Below are positions 44,261-57,770 of a DNA stretch of 64,000 nt, in pieces. The notes under the pieces are model-generated. The model was not told the DNA's origin. It searched no databases and saw nothing but the letters and a program-made list of their open reading frames with translations. Positions within the stretch are counted from its first letter, which is position 1; every line of letters begins with the position of its first letter. Origin of the DNA: Nemertoderma westbladi (Eukaryota > Xenacoelomorpha > Nemertodermatida > Nemertodermatidae). A program made the position numbers and the translations under genes. The stretch lies in NCBI GenBank assembly GCA_032718475.1, contig JAUCBJ010003326.1:62001-126000 (forward strand). The letters are read 5' to 3'.

Positions 44261-45954
44261 TAATAATTTCTGCCGTGAGAAAGTTAATTGTAATTTCTGC
44301 CGTGAGAAAGTTAATTGTAATTTCTGCCGTGAGAAAGTTAATTGTAATTTCTGCCGTGAGAAAGTTAATTGTAATTTCTGCAGTGAGTTAATAATAATTT
44401 CTGCAGTGAGTTAATAATAATTTCTGCCGTGAGAAAATTAATTGTAATTTCTGCCGTTAGAAAGTTAATTGTAATTTCTGCTGTGAGAAAGTTAATTGTC
44501 ATTTCTGCCGTGAGAAAGTTAATTGTCATTTCTGCCGTGAGAAAGGTAATTGTAATTTCTGCTGAGAGAAAGTTAATTGTAATTTCTGCCGTGAGAAAGT
44601 TAATTGTAATTTCTGCCGTGAGAAAGTTAATTGTAATTTCTGCCGTGAGAAAGTTAATTGTAATTTCTGCAGTGAGTTAATAATAATTTCTGCCGTGAGA
44701 AAATTAATTGTAATTTCTGCCGTGAGAAAGTTAATTGTAATTTCTGCCGTGAGAAAGTTAATTGTAATTTCTGCTGTGAGTTAATAATAATTTCTGCCGT
44801 GAGAAAATTAATTGTAATTTCTGCCGTGAGAAAGTTAATTGTAATTTCTGCTGTGAGAAAGTTAATTGTAATTTCTGCAGTGAGTTAATAATAATTTCTG
44901 CCGTGAGAAAGTTAATTGTAATTTCTGCCGTGAGAAAGTTAATTGTAATTTCTGCCGTGATAAAGTTAATTGTAATTTCTGCCGTAAGAAAGTTAATTGT
45001 AAATTCTGCAGTGAGTTAATAATAATTTCTGCCGTGAGAAAGTTAATTGTAATTTCTGCCGTGAGAAAGTTAATTGTAATTTCTGCCGTGAGAAAGTTAA
45101 TTGTAATTTCTGCCGTGAGAAAGTTAATTGTAATTTCTGCAGTGAGTTAATAATAATTTCTGCCGTGAGAAAATTAATTGTAATTTCTGCCGTGAGAAAG
45201 TTAATTGTAATTTCTGCTGTGAAAAAGTTAATTGTAATTTCTGCAGTGAGTTAATAATAATTTCTGCCGTGAGAAAGTTAATTGTAATTTCTGCCATGAG
45301 AAAGTTAATTGTAATTTCTGCCGTGAGAAAGTTGATTGTAATTTCTGCCGTGAGAAAGTTAATTGTAATTTCTGCCGTGAGAAAGTTAATTGTAATTTCT
45401 GCTGTGAGAAAGTTAATTGTAATTTCTGCAATGAGTTAATAATAATTTGTGCCGTGAGAAAGTTAATTGTAATTTCTGCCGTGAGAAAGTTAATTGTAAT
45501 TTCTGCCGTGAGAAAGTTAATTGTAATTTCTGCCGTGAGAAAGTTAATTGTAATTTCTGCCGTGAGAAAGTTAATTGTAATTTCTGCCGTGAGAAAGTTA
45601 ATTATAATTTCTGCCGTGAGAAAGTTAATTGTAATTTCTGCCGTGAGAAAGTTAATTGTAATTTCTGCCGTGAGAAAGTTAATTGTAATTTCTGCCGTGA
45701 GAAAGTTAATTGTAATTTCTGCCGTAAGAAAGTTAATTGTAAATTCTGCAGTGAGTTAATAATAATTTCTGCCGTGAGAAAGTTAATTGTAATTTCTGCC
45801 GTGAGAAAGTTAATTGTAATTTCTGCCGTGAGAAAGTTAATTGTAATTTCTGCCGTGAGAAAGTTAATTGTAATTTCTGCCGTGAGAAAGTTAATTGTAA
45901 TTTCTGCAGTGAGTTAATAATAATTTCTGCAGTGAGTTAATAATAATTTCTGCC

Positions 45955-48900
45955 GTGAGAAAATTAATTGTAATTTCTGCCGTTAGAAAGTTAATTGTAA
46001 TTTCTGCTGTGAGAAAGTTAATTGTCATTTCTGCCGTGAGAAAGTTAATTGTCATTTCTGCCGTGAGAAAGGTAATTGTAATTTCTGCTGAGAGAAAGTT
46101 AATTGTAATTTCTGCCGTGAGAAAGTTAATTGTAATTTCTGCAGTGAGTTAATAATAATTTCTGCCGTGAGAAAGTTAATTGTAATTTCTGCCGTGAGAA
46201 AGTTAATTGTAATTTCTGCCGTGATAAAGTTAATTGTAATTTCTGCCGTAAGAAAGTTAATTGTAAATTCTGCAGTGAGTTAATAATAATTTCTGCCGTG
46301 AGAAAGTTAATTGTAATTTCTGCCGTGAGAAAGTTAATTGTAATTTCTGCCGTGAGAAAGTTAATTGTAATTTCTGCAGTGAGTTAATAATAATTTCTGC
46401 CGTGAGAAAGTTAATTGTAATTTCTGCCGTAAGAAAGTTAATTGTAATTGCTGCCGTGAGAAAGTTAATTGTAATTTCTGCCGTGAGAAAGTTAATTGTA
46501 ATTTCTGCCGTAAGAAAGTTAATTGTAATTTCTGCCGTGAGAAAGTTAATTGTAATTTCTGCCGTGAGAAAGTTAATTGTAATTTCTGCAGTGAGTTAAT
46601 AATAATTTCTGCGGTGAGAAAATTAATTGTAATTTCTGCCGTGAGAAAGTTAATTGTAATTTCTGCCGTGAGAAAGTTAATTGTAATTTCTGCAGTGAGT
46701 TAATAATAATTTCTGCCGTGAGAAAATTAATTGTAATTTCTGCCGTAAGAACGTTAATTGTAATTTCTGCTGTGAGAAAGTTAATTGTAATTTCTGCAGT
46801 GAGTTAATAATAATTTCTGCCGTGAGAAAATTAATTGTAATTTCTGCCGTGAGAAAGTTAATTGTAATTTCTGCCGTGATAAAGTTAATTGTAATTTCTG
46901 CCGTAAGAAAGTTAATTGTAAATTCTACCTGTGAGTTAATAATAATTTCTGCCGAGAGAAAGTTGATTGTAATTTCTGCCGTGAGAAAGTTAATTGTAAT
47001 TTCTGCCGTGAGAAAGTTAATTGTAATTTCTGCCGTGAGAAAGTTAATTGTAATTTCTGCAGTGAGTTAATAATAATTTCTGCCGTGAGAAAGTTAATTG
47101 TAATTTCTGCCGTGAGAAAGTTAATTGTCATTTCTGCCGTGAGAAAGTTAATTGTCATTTCTGCCGTGAGAAAGTTAATTGTCATTTCTGCCGTGAGAAA
47201 GTTAATTGTAATTTCTGCTGAGAGAAAGTTAATTGTAATTTCTGCCGTGAGAAAGTTAATTGTAATTTCTGCCGTGAGAAAGTTAATTGTAATTTCTGCC
47301 GTGAGAAAGTTAATTGTAATTTCTGCAGTGAGTTAATAATAATTTCTGCCGTGAGAAAATTAATTGTAATTTCTGCCGTGAGAAAGTTAATTGTAATTTC
47401 TGCTGTGAGAAAGTTAATTGTAATTTCTGCAGTGAGTTAATAATAATTTCTGCCGTGAGAAAGTTAATTGTAATTTCTGCCGTGAGAAAGTTAATTGTAA
47501 TTTCTGCCGTGATAAAGTTAATTGTAATTTCTGCCGTAAGAAAGTTAATTGTAAATTCTGCAGTGAGTTAATAATAATTTCTGCCGTGAGAAAGTTAATT
47601 GTAATTTCTGCCGTGAGAAAGTTAATTGTAATTTCTGCCGTGAGAAAGTTAATTGTAATTTCTGCCGTGAGAAAGTTAATTGTAATTTCTGCAGTGAGTT
47701 AATAATAATTTCTGCAGTGAGTTAATAATAATTTCTGCCGTGAGAAAATTAATTGTAATTTCTGCCGTTAGAAAGTTAATTGTAATTTCTGCTGTGAGAA
47801 AGTTAATTGTCATTTCTGCCGTGAGAAAGTTAATTGTCATTTCTGCCGTGAGAAAGGTAATTGTAATTTCTGCTGAGAGAAAGTTAATTGTAATTTCTGC
47901 CGTGAGAAAGTTAATTGTAATTTCTGCCGTGAGAAAGTTAATTGTAATTTCTGCCGTGAGAAAGTTAATTGTAATTTCTGCAGTGAGTTAATAATAATTT
48001 CTGCCGTGAGAAAATTAATTGTAATTTCTGCCGTGAGAAAGTTAATTGTAATTTCTGCCGTGAGAAAGTTAATTGTAATTTCTGCTGTGAGTTAATAATA
48101 ATTTCTGCCGTGAGAAAATTAATTGTAATTTCTGCCGTGAGAAAGTTAATTGTAATTTCTGCTGTGAGAAAGTTAATTGTAATTTCTGCAGTGAGTTAAT
48201 AATAATTTCTGCCGTGAGAAAGTTAATTGTAATTTCTGCCGTGAGAAAGTTAATTGTAATTTCTGCCGTGATAAAGTTAATTGTAATTTCTGCCGTAAGA
48301 AAGTTAATTGTAAATTCTGCAGTGAGTTAATAATAATTTCTGCCGTGAGAAAGTTAATTGTAATTTCTGCCGTGAGAAAGTTAATTGTAATTTCTGCCGT
48401 GAGAAAGTTAATTGTAATTTCTGCCGTGAGAAAGTTAATTGTAATTTCTGCAGTGAGTTAATAATAATTTCTGCCGTGAGAAAGTTAATTGTAATTTCTG
48501 CCGTGAGAAAGTTAATTGTAATTTCTGCCGTGATAAAGTTAATTGTAATTTCTGCCGTAAGAAAGTTAATTGTAAATTCTGCAGTGAGTTAATAATAATT
48601 TCTGCCGTGAGAAAGTTAATTGTAATTTCTGCCGTGAGAAAGTTAATTGTAATTTCTGCCGTGAGAAAGTTAATTGTAATTTCTGCAGTGAGTTAATAAT
48701 AATTTCTGCCGTGAGAAAGTTAATTGTAATTTCTGCCGTGAGAAAGTTAATTGTAATTTCTGCCGTAAGAAAGTTAATTGTAAATTCTGCAGTGAGTTAA
48801 TAATAATTTCTGCCGTGAGAAAGTTAATTGTAATTTCTGCCGTGAGAAAGTTAATTGTAATTTCTGCCGTGAGAAAGTTAATTGTAATTTCTGCCGTGAG

Positions 48901-51900
48901 AAAGTTAATTGTAATTTCTGCCGTGAGAAAGTTAATTGTAATTTCTGCAGTGAGTTAATAATAATTTCTGCAGTGAGTTAATAATAATTTCTGCCGTGAG
49001 AAAATTAATTGTAATTTCTGCCGTTAGAAAGTTAATTGTAATTTCTGCTGTGAGAAAGTTAATTGTCATTTCTGCCGTGAGAAAGTTTATTGTCATTTCT
49101 GCCGTGAGAAAGGTAATTGTAATTTCTGCTGAGAGAAAGTTAATTGTAATTTCTGCCGTGAGAAAGTTAATTGTAATTTCTGCAGTGAGTTAATAATAAT
49201 TTCTGCCGTGAGAAAGTTAATTGTAATTTCTGCCGTGAGAAAGTTAATTGTAATTTCTGCCGTGATAAAGTTAATTGTAATTTCTGCCGTAAGAAAGTTA
49301 ATTGTAAATTCTGCAGTGAGTTAATAATAATTTCTGCCGTGAGAAAGTTAATTGTAATTTCTGCCGTGAGAAAGTTAATTGTAATTTCTGCCGTGAGAAA
49401 GTTAATTGTAATTTCTGCAGTGAGTTAATAATAATTTCTGCCGAGAGAAAGTTAATTGTAATTTCTGCCGTAAGAAAGTTAATTGTAATTGCTGCCGTGA
49501 GAAAGTTAATTGTAATTTCTGCCGTGAGAAAGTTAATTGTAATTTCTGCCGTAAGAAAGTTAATTGTAATTTCTGCCGTGAGAAAGTTAATTGTAATTTC
49601 TGCCGTGAGAAAGTTAATTGTAATTTCTGCAGTGAGTTAATAATAATTTCTGCGGTGAGAAAATTAATTGTAATTTCTGCCGTGAGAAAGTTAATTGTAA
49701 TTTCTGCCGTGAGAAAGTTAATTGTAATTTCTGCAGTGAGTTAATAATAATTTCTGCCGTGAGAAAATTAATTGTAATTTCTGCCGTAAGAACGTTAATT
49801 GTAATTTCTGCTGTGAGAAAGTTAATTGTAATTTCTGCAGTGAGTTAATAATAATTTCTGCCGTGAGAAAATTAATTGTAATTTCTGCCGTGAGAAAGTT
49901 AATTGTAATTTCTGCCGTGATAAAGTTAATTGTAATTTCTGCCGTAAGAAAGTTAATTGTAAATTCTACCTGTGAGTTAATAATAATTTCTGCCGTGAGA
50001 AAGTTGATTGTAATTTCTGCCGTGAGAAAGTTAATTGTAATTTCTGCCGTGAGAAAGTTAATTGTAATTTCTGCCGTGAGAAAGTTAATTGTAATTTCTG
50101 CAGTGAGTTAATAATAATTTCTGCCGTGAGAAAGTTAATTGTAATTTCTGCCGTGAGAAAGTTAATTGTCATTTCTGCCGTGAGAAAGTTAATTGTCATT
50201 TCTGCCGTGAGAAAGTTAATTGTAATTTCTGCTGAGAGAAAGTTAATTGTAATTTCTGCCGTGAGAAAGTTAATTGTAATTTCTGCCGTGAGAAAGTTAA
50301 TTGTAATTTCTGCCGTGAGAAAGTTAATTGTAATTTCTGCAGTGAGTTAATAATAATTTCTGCCGTGAGAAAATTAATTGTAATTTCTGCCGTGAGAAAG
50401 TTAATTGTAATTTCTGCTGTGAGAAAGTTAATTGTAATTTCTGCAGTGAGTTAATAATAATTTCTGCCGTGAGAAAGTTAATTGTAATTTCTGCCGTGAG
50501 AAAGTTAATTGTAATTTCTGCCGTGATAAAGTTAATTGTAATTTCTGCCGTAAGAAAGTTAATTGTAAATTCTGCAGTGAGTTAATAATAATTTCTGCCG
50601 TGAGAAAGTTAATTGTAATTTCTGCCGTGAGAAAGTTAATTGTAATTTCTGCCGTGAGAAAGTTAATTGTAATTTCTGCCGTGAGAAAGTTAATTGTAAT
50701 TTATGCAGTGAGTTAATAATAATTTCTGCAGTGAGTTAATAATAATTTCTGCCGTGAGAAAATAAATTGTAATTTCTGCCGTTAGAAAGTTAATTGTAAT
50801 TTCTGCTGTGAGAAAGTTAATTGTCATTTCTGCCGTGAGAAAGTTAATTGTCATTTCTGCCGTGAGAAAGGTAATTGTAATTTCTGCTGAGAGAAAGTTA
50901 ATTGTAATTTCTGCCGTGAGAAAGTTAATTGTAATTTCTGCCGTGAGAAAGTTAATTGTAATTTCTGCCGTGAGAAAGTTAATTGTAATTTCTGCAGTGA
51001 GTTAATAATAATTTCTGCCGTGAGAAAATTAATTGTAATTTCTGCCGTGAGAAAGTTAATTGTAATTTCTGCCGTGAGAAAGTTAATTGTAATTTCTGCT
51101 GTGAGTTAATAATAATTTCTGCCGTGAGAAAATTAATTGTAATTTCTGCCGTGAGAAAGTTAATTGTAATTTCTGCTGTGAGAAAGTTAATTGTAATTTC
51201 TGCAGTGAGTTAATAATAATTTCTGCCGTGAGAAAGTTAATTGTAATTTCTGCCGTGAGAAAGTTAATTGTAATTTCTGCCGTGATAAAGTTAATTGTAA
51301 TTTCTGCCGTAAGAAAGTTAATTGTAAATTCTGCAGTGAGTTAATAATAATTTCTGCCGTGAGAAAGTTAATTGTAATTTCTGCCGTGAGAAAGTTAATT
51401 GTAATTTCTGCCGTGAGAAAGTTAATTGTAATTTCTGCCGTGAGAAAGTTAATTGTAATTTCTGCAGTGAGTTAATAATAATTTCTGCCGTGAGAAAGTT
51501 AATTGTAATTTCTGCCGTGAGAAAGTTAATTGTAATTTCTGCCGTGATAAAGTTAATTGTAATTTCTGCCGTAAGAAAGTTAATTGTAAATTCTGCAGTG
51601 AGTTAATAATAATTTCTGCCGTGAGAAAGTTAATTGTAATTTCTGCCGTGAGAAAGTTAATTGTAATTTCTGCCGTGAGAAAGTTAATTGTAATTTCTGC
51701 AGTGAGTTAATAATAATTTCTGCCGTGAGAAAGTTAATTGTAATTTCTGCCGTAAGAAAGTTAATTGTAATTGCTGCCGTGAGAAAGTTAATTGTAATTT
51801 CTGCCGTGAGAAAGTTAATTGTAATTTCTGCCGTAAGAAAGTTAATTGTAATTTCTGCCGTGAGAAAGTTAATTGTAATTTCTGCCGTGAGAAAGTTAAT

Positions 51901-52036
51901 TGTAATTTCTGCTGTGAGAAAGTTAATTGTAATTTCTGCAGTGAGTTAATAATAATTTCTGCCGTGAGAAAGTTAATTGTAATTTCTGCCGTGAGAAAGT
52001 TAATTGTAATTTCTGCCGTGATAAAGTTAATTGTAA
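45955..52036. repeat. Tandem duplication of a 3041-bp satellite block
   Basis: Strings at 45955, 46822 and 47085 recur at 48996, 49863 and 50126, offset 3041 bp. Copies differ at a few points: one extra 27-bp unit with the CATTTC variant near 47160, and GTTTATTG near 49085. Confidence 0.7.
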
Positions 52037-55000
52037 TTTCTGCAGTGAGTTAATAATAATTTCTGCCGTGAGAAAATTAATTGTAATTTCTGCCGTGAGA
52101 AAGTTAATTGTAATTTCTGCTGTGAGAAAGTTAATTGTAATTTCTGCAGTGAGTTAATAATAATTTCTGCCGTGAGAAAGTTAATTGTAATTTCTGCCGT
52201 GAGAAAGTTAATTGTAATTTCTGCCGTGATAAAGTTAATTGTAATTTCTGCCGTAAGAAAGTTAATTGTAATTTCTGCAGTGAGTTAATAATAATTTCTG
52301 CCGTGAGAAAGTTAATTGTAATTTCTGCCGTGAGAAAGTTAATTGTAATTTCTGCCGTGATAAAGTTAATTGTAATTTCTGCCGTAAGAAAGTTAATTGT
52401 AAATTCTGCAGTGAGTTAATAATAATTTCTGCCGTGAGAAAGTTAATTGTAATTTCTGCCGTGAGAAAGTTAATTGTAATTTCTGCCGTGAGAAAGTTAA
52501 TTGTAATTTCTGGCGTGAGAAAGTTAATTGTAATTTCTGCAGTGAGTTAATAATAATTTCTGCCGTGAGAAAGTTAATTGTAATTTCTGCCGTGAGAAAG
52601 TTAATTGTAATTTCTGCCGTGATAAAGTTAATTGTAATTTCTGCCGTAAGAAAGTTAATTGTAAATTCTGCAGTGAGTTAATAATAATTTCTGCCGTGAG
52701 AAAGTTAATTGTAATTTCTGCCGTGAGAAAGTTAATTGTAATTTCTGCCGTGAGAAAGTTAATTGTAATTTCTGCAGTGAGTTAATAATAATTTCTGCCG
52801 TGAGAAAGTTAATTGTAATTTCTGCCGTAAGAAAGTTAATTGTAATTGCTGCCGTGAGAAAGTTAATTGTAATTTCTGCCGTGAGAAAGTTAATTGTAAT
52901 TTCTGCCGTAAGAAAGTTAATTGTAATTTCTGCCGTGAGAAAGTTAATTGTAATTTCTGCCGTGAGAAAGTTAATTGTAATTTCTGCTGTGAGAAAGTTA
53001 ATTGTAATTTCTGCAGTGAGTTAATAATAATTTCTGCCGTGAGAAAGTTAATTGTAATTTCTGCCGTGAGAAAGTTAATTGTAATTTCTGCCGTGATAAA
53101 GTTAATTGTAATTTCTGCAGTGAGTTAATAATAATTTCTGCCGTGAGAAAATTAATTGTAATTTCTGCCGTGAGAAAGTTAATTGTAATTTCTGCTGTGA
53201 GAAAGTTAATTGTAATTTCTGCAGTGAGTTAATAATAATTTCTGCCGTGAGAAAGTTAATTGTAATTTCTGCCGTGAGAAAGTTAATTGTAATTTCTGCC
53301 GTGATAAAGTTAATTGTAATTTCTGCCGTAAGAAAGTTAATTGTAAATTCTGCAGTGAGTTAATAATAATTTCTGCCGTGAGAAAGTTAATTGTAATTTC
53401 TGCCGTGAGAAAGTTAATTGTAATTTCTGCCGTGAGAAAGTTAATTGTAATTTCTGCCGTGAGAAAGTTAATTGTAATTTCTGCAGTGAGTTAATAATAA
53501 TTTCTGCAGTGAGTTAATAATAATTTCTGCCGTGAGAAAATTAATTGTAATTTCTGCCGTTAGAAAGTTAATTGTAATTTCTGCTGTGAGAAAGTTAATT
53601 GTCATTTCTGCCGTGAGAAAGTTAATTGTCATTTCTGCCGTGAGAAAGGTAATTGTAATTTCTGCTGAGAGAAAGTTAATTGTAATTTCTGCCGTGAGAA
53701 AGTTAATTGTAATTTCTGCCGTGAGAAAGTTAATTGTAATTTCTGCCGTGAGAAAGTTAATTGTAATTTCTGCAGTGAGTTAATAATAATTTCTGCCGTG
53801 AGAAAATTAATTGTAATTTCTGCCGTGAGAAAGTTAATTGTAATTTCTGCCGTGAGAAAGTTAATTGTAATTTCTGCTGTGAGTTAATAATAATTTCTGC
53901 CGTGAGAAAATTAATTGTAATTTCTGCCGTGAGAAAGTTAATTGTAATTTCTGCTGTGAGAAAGTTAATTGTAATTTCTGCAGTGAGTTAATAATAATTT
54001 CTGCCGTGAGAAAGTTAATTGTAATTTCTGCCGTGAGAAAGTTAATTGTAATTTCTGCCGTGATAAAGTTAATTGTAATTTCTGCCGTAAGAAAGTTAAT
54101 TGTAAATTCTGCAGTGAGTTAATAATAATTTCTGCCGTGAGAAAGTTAATTGTAATTTCTGCCGTGAGAAAGTTAATTGTAATTTCTGCCGTGAGAAAGT
54201 TAATTGTAATTTCTGCCGTGAGAAAGTTAATTGTAATTTCTGCAGTGAGTTAATAATAATTTCTGCCGTGAGAAAGTTAATTGTAATTTCTGCCGTGAGA
54301 AAGTTAATTGTAATTTCTGCCGTGATAAAGTTAATTGTAATTTCTGCCGTAAGAAAGTTAATTGTAAATTCTGCAGTGAGTTAATAATAATTTCTGCCGT
54401 GAGAAAGTTAATTGTAATTTCTGCCGTGAGAAAGTTAATTGTAATTTCTGCCGTGAGAAAGTTAATTGTAATTTCTGCCGTGAGAAAGTTAATTGTAATT
54501 TCTGCAGTGAGTTAATAATAATTTCTGCCGTGAGAAAGTTAATTGTAATTTCTGCCGTGAGAAAGTTAATTGTAATTTCTGCCGTAAGAAAGTTAATTGT
54601 AAATTCTGCAGTGAGTTAATAATAATTTCTGCCGTGAGAAAGTTAATTGTAATTTCTGCCGTGAGAAAGTTAATTGTAATTTCTGCCGTGAGAAAGTTAA
54701 TTGTAATTTCTGCCGTGAGAAAGTTAATTGTAATTTCTGCCGTGAGAAAGTTAATTGTAATTTCTGCAGTGAGTTAATAATAATTTCTGCAGTGAGTTAA
54801 TAATAATTTCTGCCGTGAGAAAATTAATTGTAATTTCTGCCGTTAGAAAGTTAATTGTAATTTCTGCTGTGAGAAAGTTAATTGTCATTTCTGCCGTGAG
54901 AAAGTTAATTGTCATTTCTGCCGTGAGAAAGGTAATTGTAATTTCTGCTGAGAGAAAGTTAATTGTAATTTCTGCCGTGAGAAAGTTAATTGTAATTTCT

Positions 55001-57770
55001 GCAGTGAGTTAATAATAATTTCTGCCGTGAGAAAGTTAATTGTAATTTCTGCCGTGAGAAAGTTAATTGTAATTTCTGCCGTGATAAAGTTAATTGTAAT
55101 TTCTGCCGTAAGAAAGTTAATTGTAAATTCTGCAGTGAGTTAATAATAATTTCTGCCGTGAGAAAGTTAATTGTAATTTCTGCCGTGAGAAAGTTAATTG
55201 TAATTTCTGCCGTGAGAAAGTTAATTGTAATTTCTGCAGTGAGTTAATAATAATTTCTGCCGAGAGAAAGTTAATTGTAATTTCTGCCGTAAGAAAGTTA
55301 ATTGTAATTGCTGCCGTGAGAAAGTTAATTGTAATTTCTGCCGTGAGAAAGTTAATTGTAATTTCTGCCGTAAGAAAGTTAATTGTAATTTCTGCCGTGA
55401 GAAAGTTAATTGTAATTTCTGCCGTGAGAAAGTTAATTGTAATTTCTGCAGTGAGTTAATAATAATTTCTGCGGTGAGAAAATTAATTGTAATTTCTGCC
55501 GTGAGAAAGTTAATTGTAATTTCTGCCGTGAGAAAGTTAATTGTAATTTCTGCAGTGAGTTAATAATAATTTCTGCCGTGAGAAAATTAATTGTAATTTC
55601 TGCCGTAAGAACGTTAATTGTAATTTCTGCTGTGAGAAAGTTAATTGTAATTTCTGCAGTGAGTTAATAATAATTTCTGCCGTGAGAAAATTAATTGTAA
55701 TTTCTGCCGTGAGAAAGTTAATTGTAATTTCTGCCGTGATAAAGTTAATTGTAATTTCTGCCGTAAGAAAGTTAATTGTAAATTCTACCTGTGAGTTAAT
55801 AATAATTTCTGCCGTGAGAAAGTTGATTGTAATTTCTGCCGTGAGAAAGTTAATTGTAATTTCTGCCGTGAGAAAGTTAATTGTAATTTCTGCCGTGAGA
55901 AAGTTAATTGTAATTTCTGCAGTGAGTTAATAATAATTTCTGCCGTGAGAAAGTTAATTGTAATTTCTGCCGTGAGAAAGTTAATTGTCATTTCTGCCGT
56001 GAGAAAGTTAATTGTCATTTCTGCCGTGAGAAAGTTAATTGTAATTTCTGCTGAGAGAAAGTTAATTGTAATTTCTGCCGTGAGAAAGTTAATTGTAATT
56101 TCTGCCGTGAGAAAGTTAATTGTAATTTCTGCCGTGAGAAAGTTAATTGTAATTTCTGCAGTGAGTTAATAATAATTTCTGCCGTGAGAAAATTAATTGT
56201 AATTTCTGCCGTGAGAAAGTTAATTGTAATTTCTGCTGTGAGAAAGTTAATTGTAATTTCTGCAGTGAGTTAATATTAATTTCTGCCGTGAGAAAGTTAA
56301 TTGTAATTTCTGCCGTGAGAAAGTTAATTGTAATTTCTGCCGTGATAAAGTTAATTGTAATTTCTGCCGTAAGAAAGTTAATTGTAAATTCTGCAGTGAG
56401 TTAATAATAATTTCTGCCGTGAGAAAGTTAATTGTAATTTCTGCCGTGAGAAAGTTAATTGTAATTTCTGCCGTGAGAAAGTTAATTGTAATTTCTGCCG
56501 TGAGAAAGTTAATTGTAATTTATGCAGTGAGTTAATAATAATTTCTGCAGTGAGTTAATAATAATTTCTGCCGTGAGAAAATTAATTGTAATTTCTGCCG
56601 TTAGAAAGTTAATTGTAATTTCTGCTGTGAGAAAGTTAATTGTCATTTCTGCCGTGAGAAAGTTAATTGTCATTTCTGCCGTGAGAAAGGTAATTGTAAT
56701 TTCTGCTGAGAGAAAGTTAATTGTAATTTCTGCCGTGAGAAAGTTAATTGTATTTTCTGCCGTGAGAAAGTTAATTGTAATTTCTGCCGTGAGAAAGTTA
56801 ATTGTAATTTCTGCAGTGAGTTAATAATAATTTCTGCCGTGAGAAAATTAATTGTAATTTCTGCCGTGAGAAAGTTAATTGTAATTTCTGCCGTGAGAAA
56901 GTTAATTGTAATTTCTGCTGTGAGTTAATAATAATTTCTGCCGTGAGAAAATTAATTGTAATTTCTGCCGTGAGAAAGTTAATTGTAATTTCTGCTGTGA
57001 GAAAGTTAATTGTAATTTCTGCAGTGAGTTAATAATAATTTCTGCCGTGAGAAAGTTAATTGTAATTTCTGCCGTGAGAAAGTTAATTGTAATTTCTGCC
57101 GTGATAAAGTTAATTGTAATTTCTGCCGTAAGAAAGTTAATTGTAAATTCTGCAGTGAGTTAATAATAATTTCTGCCGTGAGAAAGTTAATTGTAATTTC
57201 TGCCGTGAGAAAGTTAATTGTAATTTCTGCCGTGAGAAAGTTAATTGTAATTTCTGCCGTGAGAAAGTTAATTGTAATTTCTGCAGTGAGTTAATAATAA
57301 TTTCTGCCGTGAGAAAGTTAATTGTAATTTCTGCCGTGAGAAAGTTAATTGTAATTTCTGCCGTGATAAAGTTAATTGTAATTTCTGCCGTAAGAAAGTT
57401 AATTGTAAATTCTGCAGTGAGTTAATAATAATTTCTGCCGTGAGAAAGTTAATTGTAATTTCTGCCGTGAGAAAGTTAATTGTAATTTCTGCCGTGAGAA
57501 AGTTAATTGTAATTTCTGCAGTGAGTTAATAATAATTTCTGCCGTGAGAAAGTTAATTGTAATTTCTGCCGTAAGAAAGTTAATTGTAATTGCTGCCGTG
57601 AGAAAGTTAATTGTAATTTCTGCCGTGAGAAAGTTAATTGTAATTTCTGCCGTAAGAAAGTTAATTGTAATTTCTGCCGTGAGAAAGTTAATTGTAATTT
57701 CTGCCGTGAGAAAGTTAATTGTAATTTCTGCTGTGAGAAAGTTAATTGTAATTTCTGCAGTGAGTTAATA
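48996..57770. repeat. Satellite block repeated at a 5819-bp offset
   Basis: Strings at 48996, 49863, 49966, 50126 and 51725 recur at 54815, 55682, 55785, 55945 and 57544, each 5819 bp later. Within it a 1075-bp repeat (51725 versus 52800) is nested. Downstream further offsets appear: 1495 bp (56573 versus 58068; 57544 versus 59039) and 1654 bp (59721 versus 61375; 60376 versus 62030). Confidence 0.8.
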
